Shown here piece by piece: positions 1 through 7,607 of a stretch of 38,337 nucleotides of DNA. The translations under genes were made by a program, and so were the position numbers. This DNA is from an uncultured Lachnospiraceae bacterium (GTDB lineage Bacteria > Bacillota > Clostridia > Lachnospirales > Lachnospiraceae): the NCBI GenBank assembly GCA_902762955.1, contig CACWQH010000029.1, forward strand, positions 1-38,337, read 5' to 3'. A model generated the notes under the pieces. It was not told the origin of the DNA. It worked only from the letters and a program-made list of their open reading frames with translations, and did not search any database. The first letter of the stretch is position 1. Every line of letters begins with the position of its first letter.

Positions 1-99
1 TTCTATAACGTCATAAATGAGCATTGTCTTATCAACGTAATACATATCATCATCTATGAATCTTTTGTAATCCTCATATCCTATTCCAATCTTTTTCAC
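1..99 (-). CDS. AAA-ATPase-like / PD-(D/E)XK family protein, N-terminal fragment (runs off window)
   Basis: The minus strand opens with GTG at 99, preceded by a strong AGGAGG site eight bases upstream, and stays open for 33 codons to the window edge. The peptide starts VKKIGIGYEDYKRF and contains the phrase YYVDKTMLIYDV. That pattern (I-G-x-x-D-[FY]-K...YYVDKT) is the usual N-terminus of the abundant AAA-ATPase-like (PF09820) proteins that carry a C-terminal PD-(D/E)XK nuclease-like domain and are often duplicated in gut Clostridia and Bacteroidetes. Their cellular role is not established. Only the N-terminus is visible, so neither the Walker motifs nor intactness can be judged. A GTG start is preferred because it sits at the right distance from the ribosome site. 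Confidence 0.75.
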   Translation of the reverse strand, partial: MKKIGIGYEDYKRFIDDDMYYVDKTMLIYDVIE

Positions 100-417
100 G
101 ATATACACCTCCTCATGAAAGCACTAAAATCATTATTTACGCTTTCCTAAACTCTAACACAAAATGGCTGAAATATCAATAAAAACAAAGGGCCATGCAA
201 CCATCAAAACAAGGGCCATGCAACCATCTTTTAAGGTAGTTACACAGTCCTTTGATTTTTTATATTCTTTTTTATATATGCAATTATACAATTATCCGGT
301 ATGCTACTTTTAAGAAAATATATGATATAATAAATTTGGATATCGTCAATTTTTTCATTTATAAAGAGGTTTTCCAAAAACATTTTAGATGTTTGAGGTG
401 ATTTATAAGGTGGCTTC
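100..417. other. Intergenic region with a short direct repeat
   Basis: This 318-base AT-rich stretch separates two divergently oriented starts. It holds two 18-bp direct copies at 188-228 (listed separately) and ends with the ribosome site AAGGTGG before the ATG at 418. I see no convincing reading frame in it on either strand. Promoters for the leftward ATPase-like gene and the rightward kinase remnant must lie here, but I could not pick them with confidence. Confidence 0.5.
188..228. repeat. Two direct copies of an 18-bp unit, 23-bp period
   Basis: The unit AAGGGCCATGCAACCATC occurs at 188-205 and again at 211-228, separated by five bases. The core GGCCATGC is rich in GC for this AT-rich surrounding. 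The repeat lies between the divergent genes at 99 (leftward) and 418 (rightward), so it could be a regulator site, or a scar of duplication. No function is known to me. Confidence 0.8.
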
Positions 418-738
418 ATGACATATTCTATAATAGGTATTTCGGCAACTGTTATTATTATAATCAATAACAGAGACATTCTATGGAAAAAGTATGATTA
501 TTCCAATGTGACGGCATACAATGTTTATCGCCAGCTTTTGTATGGAATACTTGCTTATTATATAACTGATATACTATGGGGTATACTTCCTGATGCAGCC
601 ACCATACCAATCATTGCTCTTACTGCAAATGCATTTGATGAAGACATAAAGAAAAGTTAGGCTGCCGGTATGAACGAGCATCTAAGTAAGCCTGTAGAAC
701 CTGAGCTTATATTTAAAACATTGAGAAAATATATTTAA
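418..738 (+). pseudogene. Remnant of a hybrid sensor histidine kinase (N- and C-termini joined, amber interrupted)
   Basis: From ATG 418, with an AAGGTGG ribosome site, the frame encodes one membrane segment followed by a YRQLLYGILAYYITDILWGIL stretch. This resembles the membrane N-terminus of Lachnospiraceae hybrid kinases and GGDEF proteins. It then jumps directly to PDAATIPIIALTANAF, which is typical of the end of a receiver domain. A TAG at 658-660 interrupts it, but the same frame continues as AAGMNEHLSKPVEPEL to a TAA at 736-738, including the conserved receiver Lys-Pro. The sensor, DHp, ATPase and most of the receiver domain are absent. I infer a large in-frame internal deletion plus a nonsense mutation. 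The open 80-residue piece is unlikely to be functional. Confidence 0.75.
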
Positions 739-1053
739 ATGATTTAATGATTAAAAAGTGATTAAAAAGATTTATTAACACACAAAACAGCCGGCACCAA
801 CCAAGTATTACTCAATCGACACCGACTATTATGCTTATAGGGTTTTATTATGTTACAGTATGGTTAATACTGCTTACACGAAACATATTATCATAAAAAA
901 ATATAATATCAATACAGTGTGACAATTTGTCACACTTTATAATTTTTATTCGGAATTTTAAAAAAATATGTTACAATGAGTATGTATGCGATACAAATTG
1001 TCAATTATACAATGTATCCCTAATATATCATTTCGCTTGACAGGAGATATAAC
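739..1053. other. Leader/intergenic region before the XRE-receiver operon
   Basis: This 315-base gap has no supported gene. It contains the sequence ATCGACACCGACTAT (815-829), almost identical to one near the cobalamin riboswitch, and the perfect palindrome at 916-936. A possible -10 element TACAAT lies at 972-977 with only a weak -35. A second, imperfect inverted repeat (gatacaaattgt / acaatgtatc) lies at about 990-1018, just ahead of the AGGAG ribosome site. The two dyads are good candidates for binding sites of the XRE regulator encoded immediately downstream. Confidence 0.5.
916..936. promoter_or_regulatory. Perfect 21-bp palindrome, candidate operator
   Basis: AGTGTGACAA and TTGTCACACT form two 10-bp arms around one central T. 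The symmetry is perfect, which is unusual for this AT-rich intergenic DNA. It sits about 118 bases before the start of an XRE-type DNA-binding regulator and is not followed by a T run, so an operator is more likely than a terminator. That it is bound by the neighbouring regulator is an inference. Confidence 0.6.
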
Positions 1054-1653
1054 ATGAGCAATTCTTTTGGTGAAACAGTTAAACATCTGAGGCAGCAAAA
1101 CAACATATCCCAACAGCAATTAGCAGATATGCTGTTTGTAGACAGAACCACTGTAGTCAGGTGGGAAAACGGACAACGTACACCTGACGCCATGCTTTTC
1201 CCACGACTTGCCCAGGCACTTAACGTGGATATAACCACATTAATCAACAGCACAGATGAACTGGAGGACACAAAAAATGTTATATTGGTTGATGATGAGC
1301 ATATCATACTTTCAGGTGGTCTTCCTATCCTTGAAAAGGCTTTGCCAACTGCATCCATAACAGGCTTTCTCAAACCATCTGATGCTATCAGGTTTGCTGA
1401 AAAACATACTATATCACTTGCATTTTTAGATATAGAGTTGGGAAAGGTAAGTGGGCTTGATTTATGTCGCAGGCTTCTTGATATAAACCCTCGTACCAAT
1501 GTTGTTTTCCTTACTTCATATATGGAGTATTCATTTAGCGCCTGGGATACGGGTGCCTGTGGTTTTTTGATGAAGCCATTATCTGAAAAGGATGTTAAAA
1601 AGCAGCTTACAAGACTGAGATTTCCTGTCGTATGGGGAGGTACAAATGAATAA
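1054..1653 (+). CDS. XRE helix-turn-helix / response-regulator receiver fusion protein
   Basis: This 199-residue protein begins with an XRE-type helix-turn-helix at about residues 7-62 (phrases ISQQQLADMLFVDRTTVVRW and ENGQRTP). A CheY-like receiver domain follows at about 73-195. The receiver shows the acidic pair in VDDEH, the phosphoacceptor Asp126 in FLDIELG, the FLTSY Ser/Thr position and Lys174 in LMKPL. The order is reversed compared with normal response regulators, in which the receiver is N-terminal. The ATG has an AGGAG site nine bases upstream. Its stop overlaps the start of the histidine kinase gene by 8 bp, so the two almost certainly form a two-component pair. It probably regulates genes, perhaps its own operon, when phosphorylated. 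The target is unknown. Confidence 0.88.
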   Translation: MSNSFGETVKHLRQQNNISQQQLADMLFVDRTTVVRWENGQRTPDAMLFPRLAQALNVDITTLINSTDELEDTKNVILVDDEHIILSGGLPILEKALPTASITGFLKPSDAIRFAEKHTISLAFLDIELGKVSGLDLCRRLLDINPRTNVVFLTSYMEYSFSAWDTGACGFLMKPLSEKDVKKQLTRLRFPVVWGGTNE

Positions 1654-2908
1654 CTGGATTGATTTAACAAACTTCGCCATTGCTGTATGCGGATTTATAG
1701 TTACTGTCTTAGGATTATCCCTGATTATTATATCACCTTATATTTCAGGTTTTCATAAGAAATATTTTAAGATTTTCTTTACATTTTTAATTCTATATAC
1801 AGCTTCCGACCTTATCTCACAGCTATCACTTTGTTTATTTGGTGAAAATTATTCTGTTTTATCCAAATTGGCTGTACTTGGAGAGTCTTTTTTTTCCTCT
1901 ATCTGTCTGCCTCTTTTAACTGTTTATATTCTTTATTCTGCCGGGGGTTCTCCTAAGAAAAACCTATTGCCTCTTATATCATGGCTTATCTGGAGTATTT
2001 ATTTTGCGATTTTGATTATCACACAATTTACAAAATGTATTTACTATATAACTGATGATAATATCTATCATCGTGGTAAGCTTTATCCTTTACTGCTTGT
2101 ACCGCTTGTAGTTTTGTCACTTTATAATTATGCTGTACTTTTTTTCAAAAGAAAATATATATCCAAAAAACATCTTATTGCATTTATTATATATCTGACG
2201 CTACCTTCCGTCTGCATGCTTGTACAGATGTTTTTATATGGTCTTTTGCTGACAGTTATCGGCACGTCGATTGCATCCATTTTTATGTTTCTTTTTATCT
2301 TATCCGACCAGATAGAACATTATATTATGCAAAAAGAAGAAAATGCCAGACAACGTGCGAGCATAAATGTTTTGGAAATGCGTCCACACTTTATCAATAA
2401 TACCTTAACAAGCATATATTATCTATGTGAGCAAAATCCCGAAAAGGCACAGGCGCTTATACTTAATTTTAATACTTATCTCAGAAAAAATTTTACTGCC
2501 ATAGTTAAAGAAAATGCGATTCCTTTTAAAGAAGAATTAGAACACACAAAGGCATATCTTGCTGTAGAAAGTGTTCGCTTTGAGGATAAGCTTTTTGTGG
2601 AATACGATACTCCGCATACACACTTTCGCATACCACCTCTCACACTTCAACCCATAGTAGAAAACTCTGTAAAGCATGGTATAGATCCGGAGCTTGAACC
2701 CCTTCACATACTCATACGCACAAGAGAAACTGAAAGCGGCAGTATAATTGAAGTATGCGATAACGGACCGGGCTTTACAGATACCGACAAAGATGAACCC
2801 CATATTGCACTCGCCAATATAAAAGAAAGACTAAAGCTTATGTGCAACGGGGAACTGATAATCAAATCAAATGAAAACGACGGCACAAGTGTGATTATTA
2901 GAATTTAA
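1646..2908 (+). CDS. LytS-like membrane sensor histidine kinase
   Basis: This 420-residue protein has about seven hydrophobic segments in its first 225 residues, followed by a His_kinase (PF06580)-type core. The phosphoacceptor is His247 in the phrase MRPHFINNTL. The ATP-binding domain shows the N-box PIVENSVKHGI and the G-box DNGPGF. The ATG overlaps the end of the XRE-receiver gene by 8 bp and has a GGGAGG site. The membrane N-terminus has no domain I recognise, so the signal is unknown. The arrangement of a multi-pass sensor plus LytS-type kinase is common in Firmicutes quorum and cell-envelope sensing. It is expected to phosphorylate Asp126 of its neighbour. It converges with the broken cbiL gene, with only 29 bases between them and no obvious terminator. 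Confidence 0.88.
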   Translation: MNNWIDLTNFAIAVCGFIVTVLGLSLIIISPYISGFHKKYFKIFFTFLILYTASDLISQLSLCLFGENYSVLSKLAVLGESFFSSICLPLLTVYILYSAGGSPKKNLLPLISWLIWSIYFAILIITQFTKCIYYITDDNIYHRGKLYPLLLVPLVVLSLYNYAVLFFKRKYISKKHLIAFIIYLTLPSVCMLVQMFLYGLLLTVIGTSIASIFMFLFILSDQIEHYIMQKEENARQRASINVLEMRPHFINNTLTSIYYLCEQNPEKAQALILNFNTYLRKNFTAIVKENAIPFKEELEHTKAYLAVESVRFEDKLFVEYDTPHTHFRIPPLTLQPIVENSVKHGIDPELEPLHILIRTRETESGSIIEVCDNGPGFTDTDKDEPHIALANIKERLKLMCNGELIIKSNENDGTSVIIRI

Positions 2909-2937
2909 ACAGATAATATAATGTGAATTATTTTTCT

Positions 2938-3245
2938 CTACGCCTTAACAATAACGATAGTCAGATATTCTGACGGAATACTCTCATCCGGAAGGCAATA
3001 CCATATTTTCTCATTATCCATACCACAGTTTGCTATAACATATATATTAAGCTTTCTTAACTTCTCCTCTTTCCCTCTTTGGCTATATTATATACATGGC
3101 AGTTCTCTCTTTTCTCCGCAGGCAGAATTATTATATCGCATTCCTTTATGATTCTCACAGCCTTTAATGTCATAAGCTCTGCTTCACCGGGTCCTACACC
3201 TATACCATACAATATTCCTTTTTTATCATTTGTTATTAAACTCAT
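2938..3245 (-). pseudogene. cbiL: cbiL remnant, cobalt-factor II C20-methyltransferase (internal deletion plus frameshift)
   Basis: Starting at ATG 3245 the peptide has the SAM-methyltransferase opening GILYGIGVGPGEAELMTLKA and DIIILPA, the standard CbiL N-terminus. At about residue 55 it changes to GKRRS and stops at 3057. In a different frame the DNA just beyond encodes LRKLNIYVIANCGMDNEKI and ends ...LTIVIVKA at the TAG at 2938-2940, which is the recognisable CbiL C-terminus. Roughly 120-130 middle residues, including most of the SAM and tetrapyrrole pocket, are missing and the two ends are out of frame. Known CbiL enzymes are about 225-240 residues long. The start overlaps cbiA by 20 bp, so it was the last gene of the operon. 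CbiL adds the C20 methyl group to cobalt-factor II, and this copy cannot do so. Confidence 0.85.
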
Positions 3246-4647
3246 AATTATTTTGACCTTTTTGTTCCATCTTTTTTATGAACTCATCTACAAAAGCAGG
3301 GCACGAAGGATAATAAAGATGCGGAAATCCCCACCAATGATTATCACTTACATAGCAACAAGACCACGACTTTTCCGTAACAGGCTTAACGGCACACACA
3401 TCCGAACCGTTATTTGAGCTGTCATAATAATGAAACTCGTGACCTTTGATTTTGTATTTTTCAGATAAAAACCTACTGCCTTTATCCGAGAGTTCTACAT
3501 AACCAAATCTTACTGACCTTCCTTTATAATTAACCTTTTCATCTATCATGCCAACCAAGGGATAAGTATTTTTCTTATCGTCCTCTAACTCCTTATGAAG
3601 ATATATAAAGCCACCGCATTCTGCGAGTGACGGAGCACCAGAGGATATGGTTTTTTTTACTGATGCAAGCATAGATTTATTATCACTTAGCTTATCAGCA
3701 TAAAGTTCAGGATAACCGCCTCCAAACAGTAAACCGTCTATATCCTCCGGAAGCTTATCATCATGAAGCGGTGAGAAATATCTGATTTTCACACCACGTT
3801 CTTTAAACATTCTTATATTTGCATCATAGTAAAAGCAAAAAGCTTCATCTCTTGCCACTGCAAGAGTCAGGTTTTTAGGATTATCAATTATATGAGTATC
3901 AATTATTACTCTATTTGTCTCATCACTAACTGAAACTATTTTTTTAGTATCTATCTTTTTAACTTTACCTGCAAGTTCAATCAACCTCTCTACATCTACA
4001 GTTTCCTCTATATATTTTGTGCTTTTATCAAGTATATCCCTGATATCCTCTATCTCATTTGGAAGCTTTAAGCCCAGATGCCTGCTGTCTATCTTAAGCC
4101 TACTCTTATCCTCAAGATAACCATATACCTCTATCGAAAGTTCCTTTTTAATCATCGGACATATCGTCTCATAAAATCCCTTTGATATGCGATTTAAAAT
4201 AACTCCCTTTATAAGATGCTTTGTGTCGTAATCCAAAAAACCCGATATAAATGGTATCATCGAATATCCCATACCATGTACATCAACGACAAGTACAATC
4301 GGTGTATCAGTTACTTCTGCGAGGTGATATGATGAGCCTTCCCTACGGATGCCACCAAGTCCGTCATATAAACCCATAACTCCCTCCATAAGTACCATAT
4401 CATACGGCTTGGCAAAATCTGCAAATAATCTTTTTGTCTCATCCTCTCCGGTAAAAAAAGTATCTAAATTCTCAGAGGCAATTCCAAGTACGGTTCTGTG
4501 AAACATAGGGTCGATATAATCAGGTCCGCATTTGCAGGCTGCTATATTTATTTGTCTTTTCTTAAGTGCCCCAAGCAAAGCGCAGGTTACAAGTGTTTTT
4601 CCGCTGTTACTCTTGGGGGCAGCTATCATTAAACGTGGTATAATCAT
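3226..4647 (-). CDS. cbiA: Cobyrinic acid a,c-diamide synthase CbiA
   Basis: This 473-residue protein amidates the a and c side chains of the corrin ring using glutamine and ATP. The N-terminal dethiobiotin-synthetase-like ATPase domain has the P-loop PKSNSGKT (about residues 11-18) followed by CKCGPDYIDPMFH, a CbiA/CobB hallmark. The C-terminal class I glutamine amidotransferase domain has FGGGYPELYADKL and the catalytic Cys344 in LAECGGFIYL. Near the end the phrase GHEFHYY supplies the amidotransferase His. Length is normal for the family. It overlaps the cbiL remnant by 20 bp and follows the cbiJET fusion after 47 bases. The ribosome site before the ATG is weak (AAGAAAG). Confidence 0.95.
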   Translation of the reverse strand: MIIPRLMIAAPKSNSGKTLVTCALLGALKKRQINIAACKCGPDYIDPMFHRTVLGIASENLDTFFTGEDETKRLFADFAKPYDMVLMEGVMGLYDGLGGIRREGSSYHLAEVTDTPIVLVVDVHGMGYSMIPFISGFLDYDTKHLIKGVILNRISKGFYETICPMIKKELSIEVYGYLEDKSRLKIDSRHLGLKLPNEIEDIRDILDKSTKYIEETVDVERLIELAGKVKKIDTKKIVSVSDETNRVIIDTHIIDNPKNLTLAVARDEAFCFYYDANIRMFKERGVKIRYFSPLHDDKLPEDIDGLLFGGGYPELYADKLSDNKSMLASVKKTISSGAPSLAECGGFIYLHKELEDDKKNTYPLVGMIDEKVNYKGRSVRFGYVELSDKGSRFLSEKYKIKGHEFHYYDSSNNGSDVCAVKPVTEKSWSCCYVSDNHWWGFPHLYYPSCPAFVDEFIKKMEQKGQNNYEFNNK

Positions 4648-4694
4648 AATTTACGCTATATCTTTCTTATTTATATTCTTATATATTTTCTATA

Positions 4695-6806
4695 CTACAA
4701 TGTAAAGCTAAATGAACATATCCATATAGGATTTTCACTCCTCATCAAATGATGACCTCCTACTTGATTTAATCTTGTTATACCCACACAAACCATAGAA
4801 AAATCCTTCGTCATGTAGTCCTTTTCTATTTCAAGACAAAGCTGCATGGTCTCAGTGCTCACCGCATTTATAACGACAGACATATGAGGATTTTTCTCGT
4901 AAAGCTTCTTTAATATATCTTTCATACTTCCACCGTTTCCTCCAATAAAAGCATGTGTGGGAACGTCAAGTTCGTCCATTACAGAAAGTGCTTCTCCCTC
5001 TGTGACTATTACATTTGAGACACCAAAATGCCTGCAGTTATCCTTTATAAGACCTATTGCTTCAGGATTTTTTTCTATCGCATATACCTTTCTATTCTTT
5101 GATGCAGCCGCCATCTGAATTGCCATAGACCCTGTTCCGCTTCCTATATCATATACGACAGAAGCTTCATCTAGCTTAAGCTTTGCTATACTTAAGCATC
5201 TGACCTCCTCTTTTGTCATCGGGACCTTACCGCGATTAAATTCTTCATCCTTAAGGTATATATTCATCCCTGTATCTGTCACTTTATTAGTTGGATTGGA
5301 ATTTATGATAAGGCATGTATATAGACCTTCCTTTAAATCCTCCATATTCGTATCCGTAGTCAATCTGATTATCTCTTCATTTTCATATGACATCTGATAA
5401 CCGGCATATATAACACATTTATTCAAATTGCGGTCTTTCAATTCCTCAAATATATTTTTTAAATCCCCTGCATTGGAGAGAAGTATAAAGGTTTTATTGT
5501 TTGTTCTTACAGCCTCATATACTTCCCGCTTCCAAACCTCTGTATCTTTTCTTCCATGTAGGCTTATAATACTTGCATTCTCCCATGTCTCATGAAGTAA
5601 TGCTGCAAGATATGAAACAGATGAAATACCGGGCATAATTTCTATATCTGCATTGATTATATTTTTATCTGATGCATTGCTTAAAGCCTGATAGAGCTTA
5701 TATGCTCCACTGTAAAATCCGGTATCTCCTGAAAAAAGCACAGCAATTCTTAATTCATCATTTGAAAAATATCTGTACGAACTCTCATCCTGTCCGTTAG
5801 TAATTGACTTTTCTATTTTTTCAAGATACGGAATGATATCCTCAGCAAGATAAAAGGCCTTCTTCTCAATCCGTGCCTGATATGGTTCGATAAGCCTCTT
5901 TGCTCCAAGTATTATATCTGCACTGTCTATAAATTCTCTTGCACTATCAGTAAGCTGTCCCTTTGAACCCATACCGCAGCCTATAAGTCTTATGCTCATA
6001 CTCTTACCCTGACCTATGCTTTCATTGCAACTGATACCAAGCTCATCACATATTTCTGTAAGGCTTGCTCCTTCTTCATTATCAGGTCTACCTATTATAT
6101 AAAGACTCACTCCCGCATCAAGAGCTGCATAGTATTTATCCTCAAAGCCGCCTAATCTTCCGCTTTGCTTTGTGACCATACAGGAGATATTAAACTGTTT
6201 TAGCATAAGTAAATTCATGTCATAAGAAAATGGTCCCTGCATAGCTACAATCTGTCTTCCAAGCAGGCCATTTTTCTCGCATATTTCCAGGCTTTCAAGC
6301 CCCGGAAGTACACGTACTGTAAGTCTCTTTCTTATCCTTTCGTCTTCACAAAAAACAGAAAGCTCCTTACTACCGGTTGTAAGAAATATATTACCATCAA
6401 CCTCATACAAGGCCTTGGCACATTCATCAGCAGTTTCAAAATATTTTATGCTGTCTTTTCCCTTTAAAAGTTCATCCTTGTTTACACTTCTTACATATCT
6501 CATATACTTAATTCCATACTTATCTGCTGCTTCCTTTATATTCTTTGTTATCTCTCTTGCGTATGGATGGGTTGCATCAATAATTATTTCAATTTTATTA
6601 TCCACTATAAAATCACAAAGCTCATTAAAATCCATACGACCTTTTTTTACTGTTACATAAGGAGATTTTTCGCAAAGCTTTTCTCCATAATCAGTCGCCA
6701 CACTCACAAAATGTGGTATCCTGTTATCCGCTAAAAATAATGATAAAGTTCTGCCTTCAGTTGTTCCCGAAAAAATAACTATATTATTTATATCCTTAAC
6801 TCTCAT
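4695..6806 (-). CDS. CbiJ-CbiE-CbiT triple fusion: precorrin-6A reductase / C5-methyltransferase / C15-methyltransferase-decarboxylase
   Basis: This 703-residue protein carries three successive steps of the anaerobic corrin pathway. Residues 1-262 are the reductase CbiJ/CobK (IVIFSGTTEGRTLS near the start, then DATHPYA). From Met270 a CbiE tetrapyrrole methylase follows (RLIGCGMGSKGQLT, FSGDTGFYSGAYKL). From about residue 510 a CbiT domain begins (NRGKVPMTKEEVR, the SAM loop DIGSGTGSMAIQMA, then FIGGNGG). CbiE-CbiT fusions (CobL-like) are well known; adding CbiJ in front is less usual. A longer frame begins at 6827, but the ATG at 6806 is preferred because GGAG sits six bases ahead of it. All motifs look intact. 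Confidence 0.93.
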   Translation of the reverse strand: MRVKDINNIVIFSGTTEGRTLSLFLADNRIPHFVSVATDYGEKLCEKSPYVTVKKGRMDFNELCDFIVDNKIEIIIDATHPYAREITKNIKEAADKYGIKYMRYVRSVNKDELLKGKDSIKYFETADECAKALYEVDGNIFLTTGSKELSVFCEDERIRKRLTVRVLPGLESLEICEKNGLLGRQIVAMQGPFSYDMNLLMLKQFNISCMVTKQSGRLGGFEDKYYAALDAGVSLYIIGRPDNEEGASLTEICDELGISCNESIGQGKSMSIRLIGCGMGSKGQLTDSAREFIDSADIILGAKRLIEPYQARIEKKAFYLAEDIIPYLEKIEKSITNGQDESSYRYFSNDELRIAVLFSGDTGFYSGAYKLYQALSNASDKNIINADIEIMPGISSVSYLAALLHETWENASIISLHGRKDTEVWKREVYEAVRTNNKTFILLSNAGDLKNIFEELKDRNLNKCVIYAGYQMSYENEEIIRLTTDTNMEDLKEGLYTCLIINSNPTNKVTDTGMNIYLKDEEFNRGKVPMTKEEVRCLSIAKLKLDEASVVYDIGSGTGSMAIQMAAASKNRKVYAIEKNPEAIGLIKDNCRHFGVSNVIVTEGEALSVMDELDVPTHAFIGGNGGSMKDILKKLYEKNPHMSVVINAVSTETMQLCLEIEKDYMTKDFSMVCVGITRLNQVGGHHLMRSENPIWICSFSFTL

Positions 6807-6857
6807 ACTAATCTCCGGTTTTTGCATTTTAATTATTAAACCCTATAATCTATCCTT

Positions 6858-7607
6858 TTATGCCCTATCCTCAACTTCTATAGGGTAACCCCTTTGGGTC
6901 ACAAGCTTTCCGTCTATTATCCCAGTTGTAGAATTTCCAATAAAAACTGTAGTAAACATATTGACATTTTTTTCTCTTAATTCTCCAAGTGTGCAGACCT
7001 TAATCTCTGTTCCCTCACGTCCTATATTTTTAACATATCCACATGGGCGTTTTTGCTCAATTACTTCAAGCATTATATCACAGGCTCTTTTTAGATAATC
7101 TGCTCGCCTATGACTGGAAGGATTGTAAAGCACTATTACTAAATCTGCCTCTGCTGCTAATTTAAGCCTTTTTTCGATTTTCTCCCATGGTGTAAGCAAA
7201 TCCGATAGACTTATTACACAAAAATCATGATTAACCGGTGCACCTAAAATTGCCGCACCACTGCATAAAGCAGTTATACCCGGTATAATTTTCAACTCGC
7301 ACGAAGGATATTCTCTGCCAAGCTCATACATAAGAGATGCCATACCATAGATACCGGCATCTCCACTACATATCAAAGAAACCCTCTTACCCTCAATTGC
7401 TTTCTCAAAGCAATATCTGCATCTTTTTTCCTCCTGCCTCATTGGTGTCTGATAAAATTCCTTATCCTTAAATCTGTCACCTAAGAGATTAAGATAAACT
7501 CCATAACCCACTATAAGCTCCGAGTTATCAAGTGCCTCCAAGGCCTCTTTTGTCATTAAGTTTTCATCTCCCGGTCCCATGCCGATTACGTTTATTGTAT
7601 GCTTCAT
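6858..7607 (-). CDS. cbiH: Cobalt-factor III C17-methyltransferase CbiH
   Basis: This 249-residue tetrapyrrole methylase contracts the macrocycle and methylates C17. It has the SAM-site opening VIGMGPGDENLMT and the second glycine motif CSGDAGIYGMASLMYEL. The phrases VGYGVYLNLL and KNIGREGTEI are also typical of CbiH/CobJ proteins. The ATG overlaps the TGA of cbiG by 4 bp, implying translational coupling. Its length matches single-domain CbiH, with no fused domain. It acts immediately after CbiL in the pathway, so its substrate would be absent unless another CbiL exists. Confidence 0.95.
   Translation of the reverse strand: MKHTINVIGMGPGDENLMTKEALEALDNSELIVGYGVYLNLLGDRFKDKEFYQTPMRQEEKRCRYCFEKAIEGKRVSLICSGDAGIYGMASLMYELGREYPSCELKIIPGITALCSGAAILGAPVNHDFCVISLSDLLTPWEKIEKRLKLAAEADLVIVLYNPSSHRRADYLKRACDIMLEVIEQKRPCGYVKNIGREGTEIKVCTLGELREKNVNMFTTVFIGNSTTGIIDGKLVTQRGYPIEVEDRA

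Noticed and set aside
6807-6827. Longer start of the cbiJ-cbiE-cbiT fusion at 6827
   Set aside because: The ATG at 6806 has a GGAG site six bases upstream and gives the usual CbiJ N-terminus.
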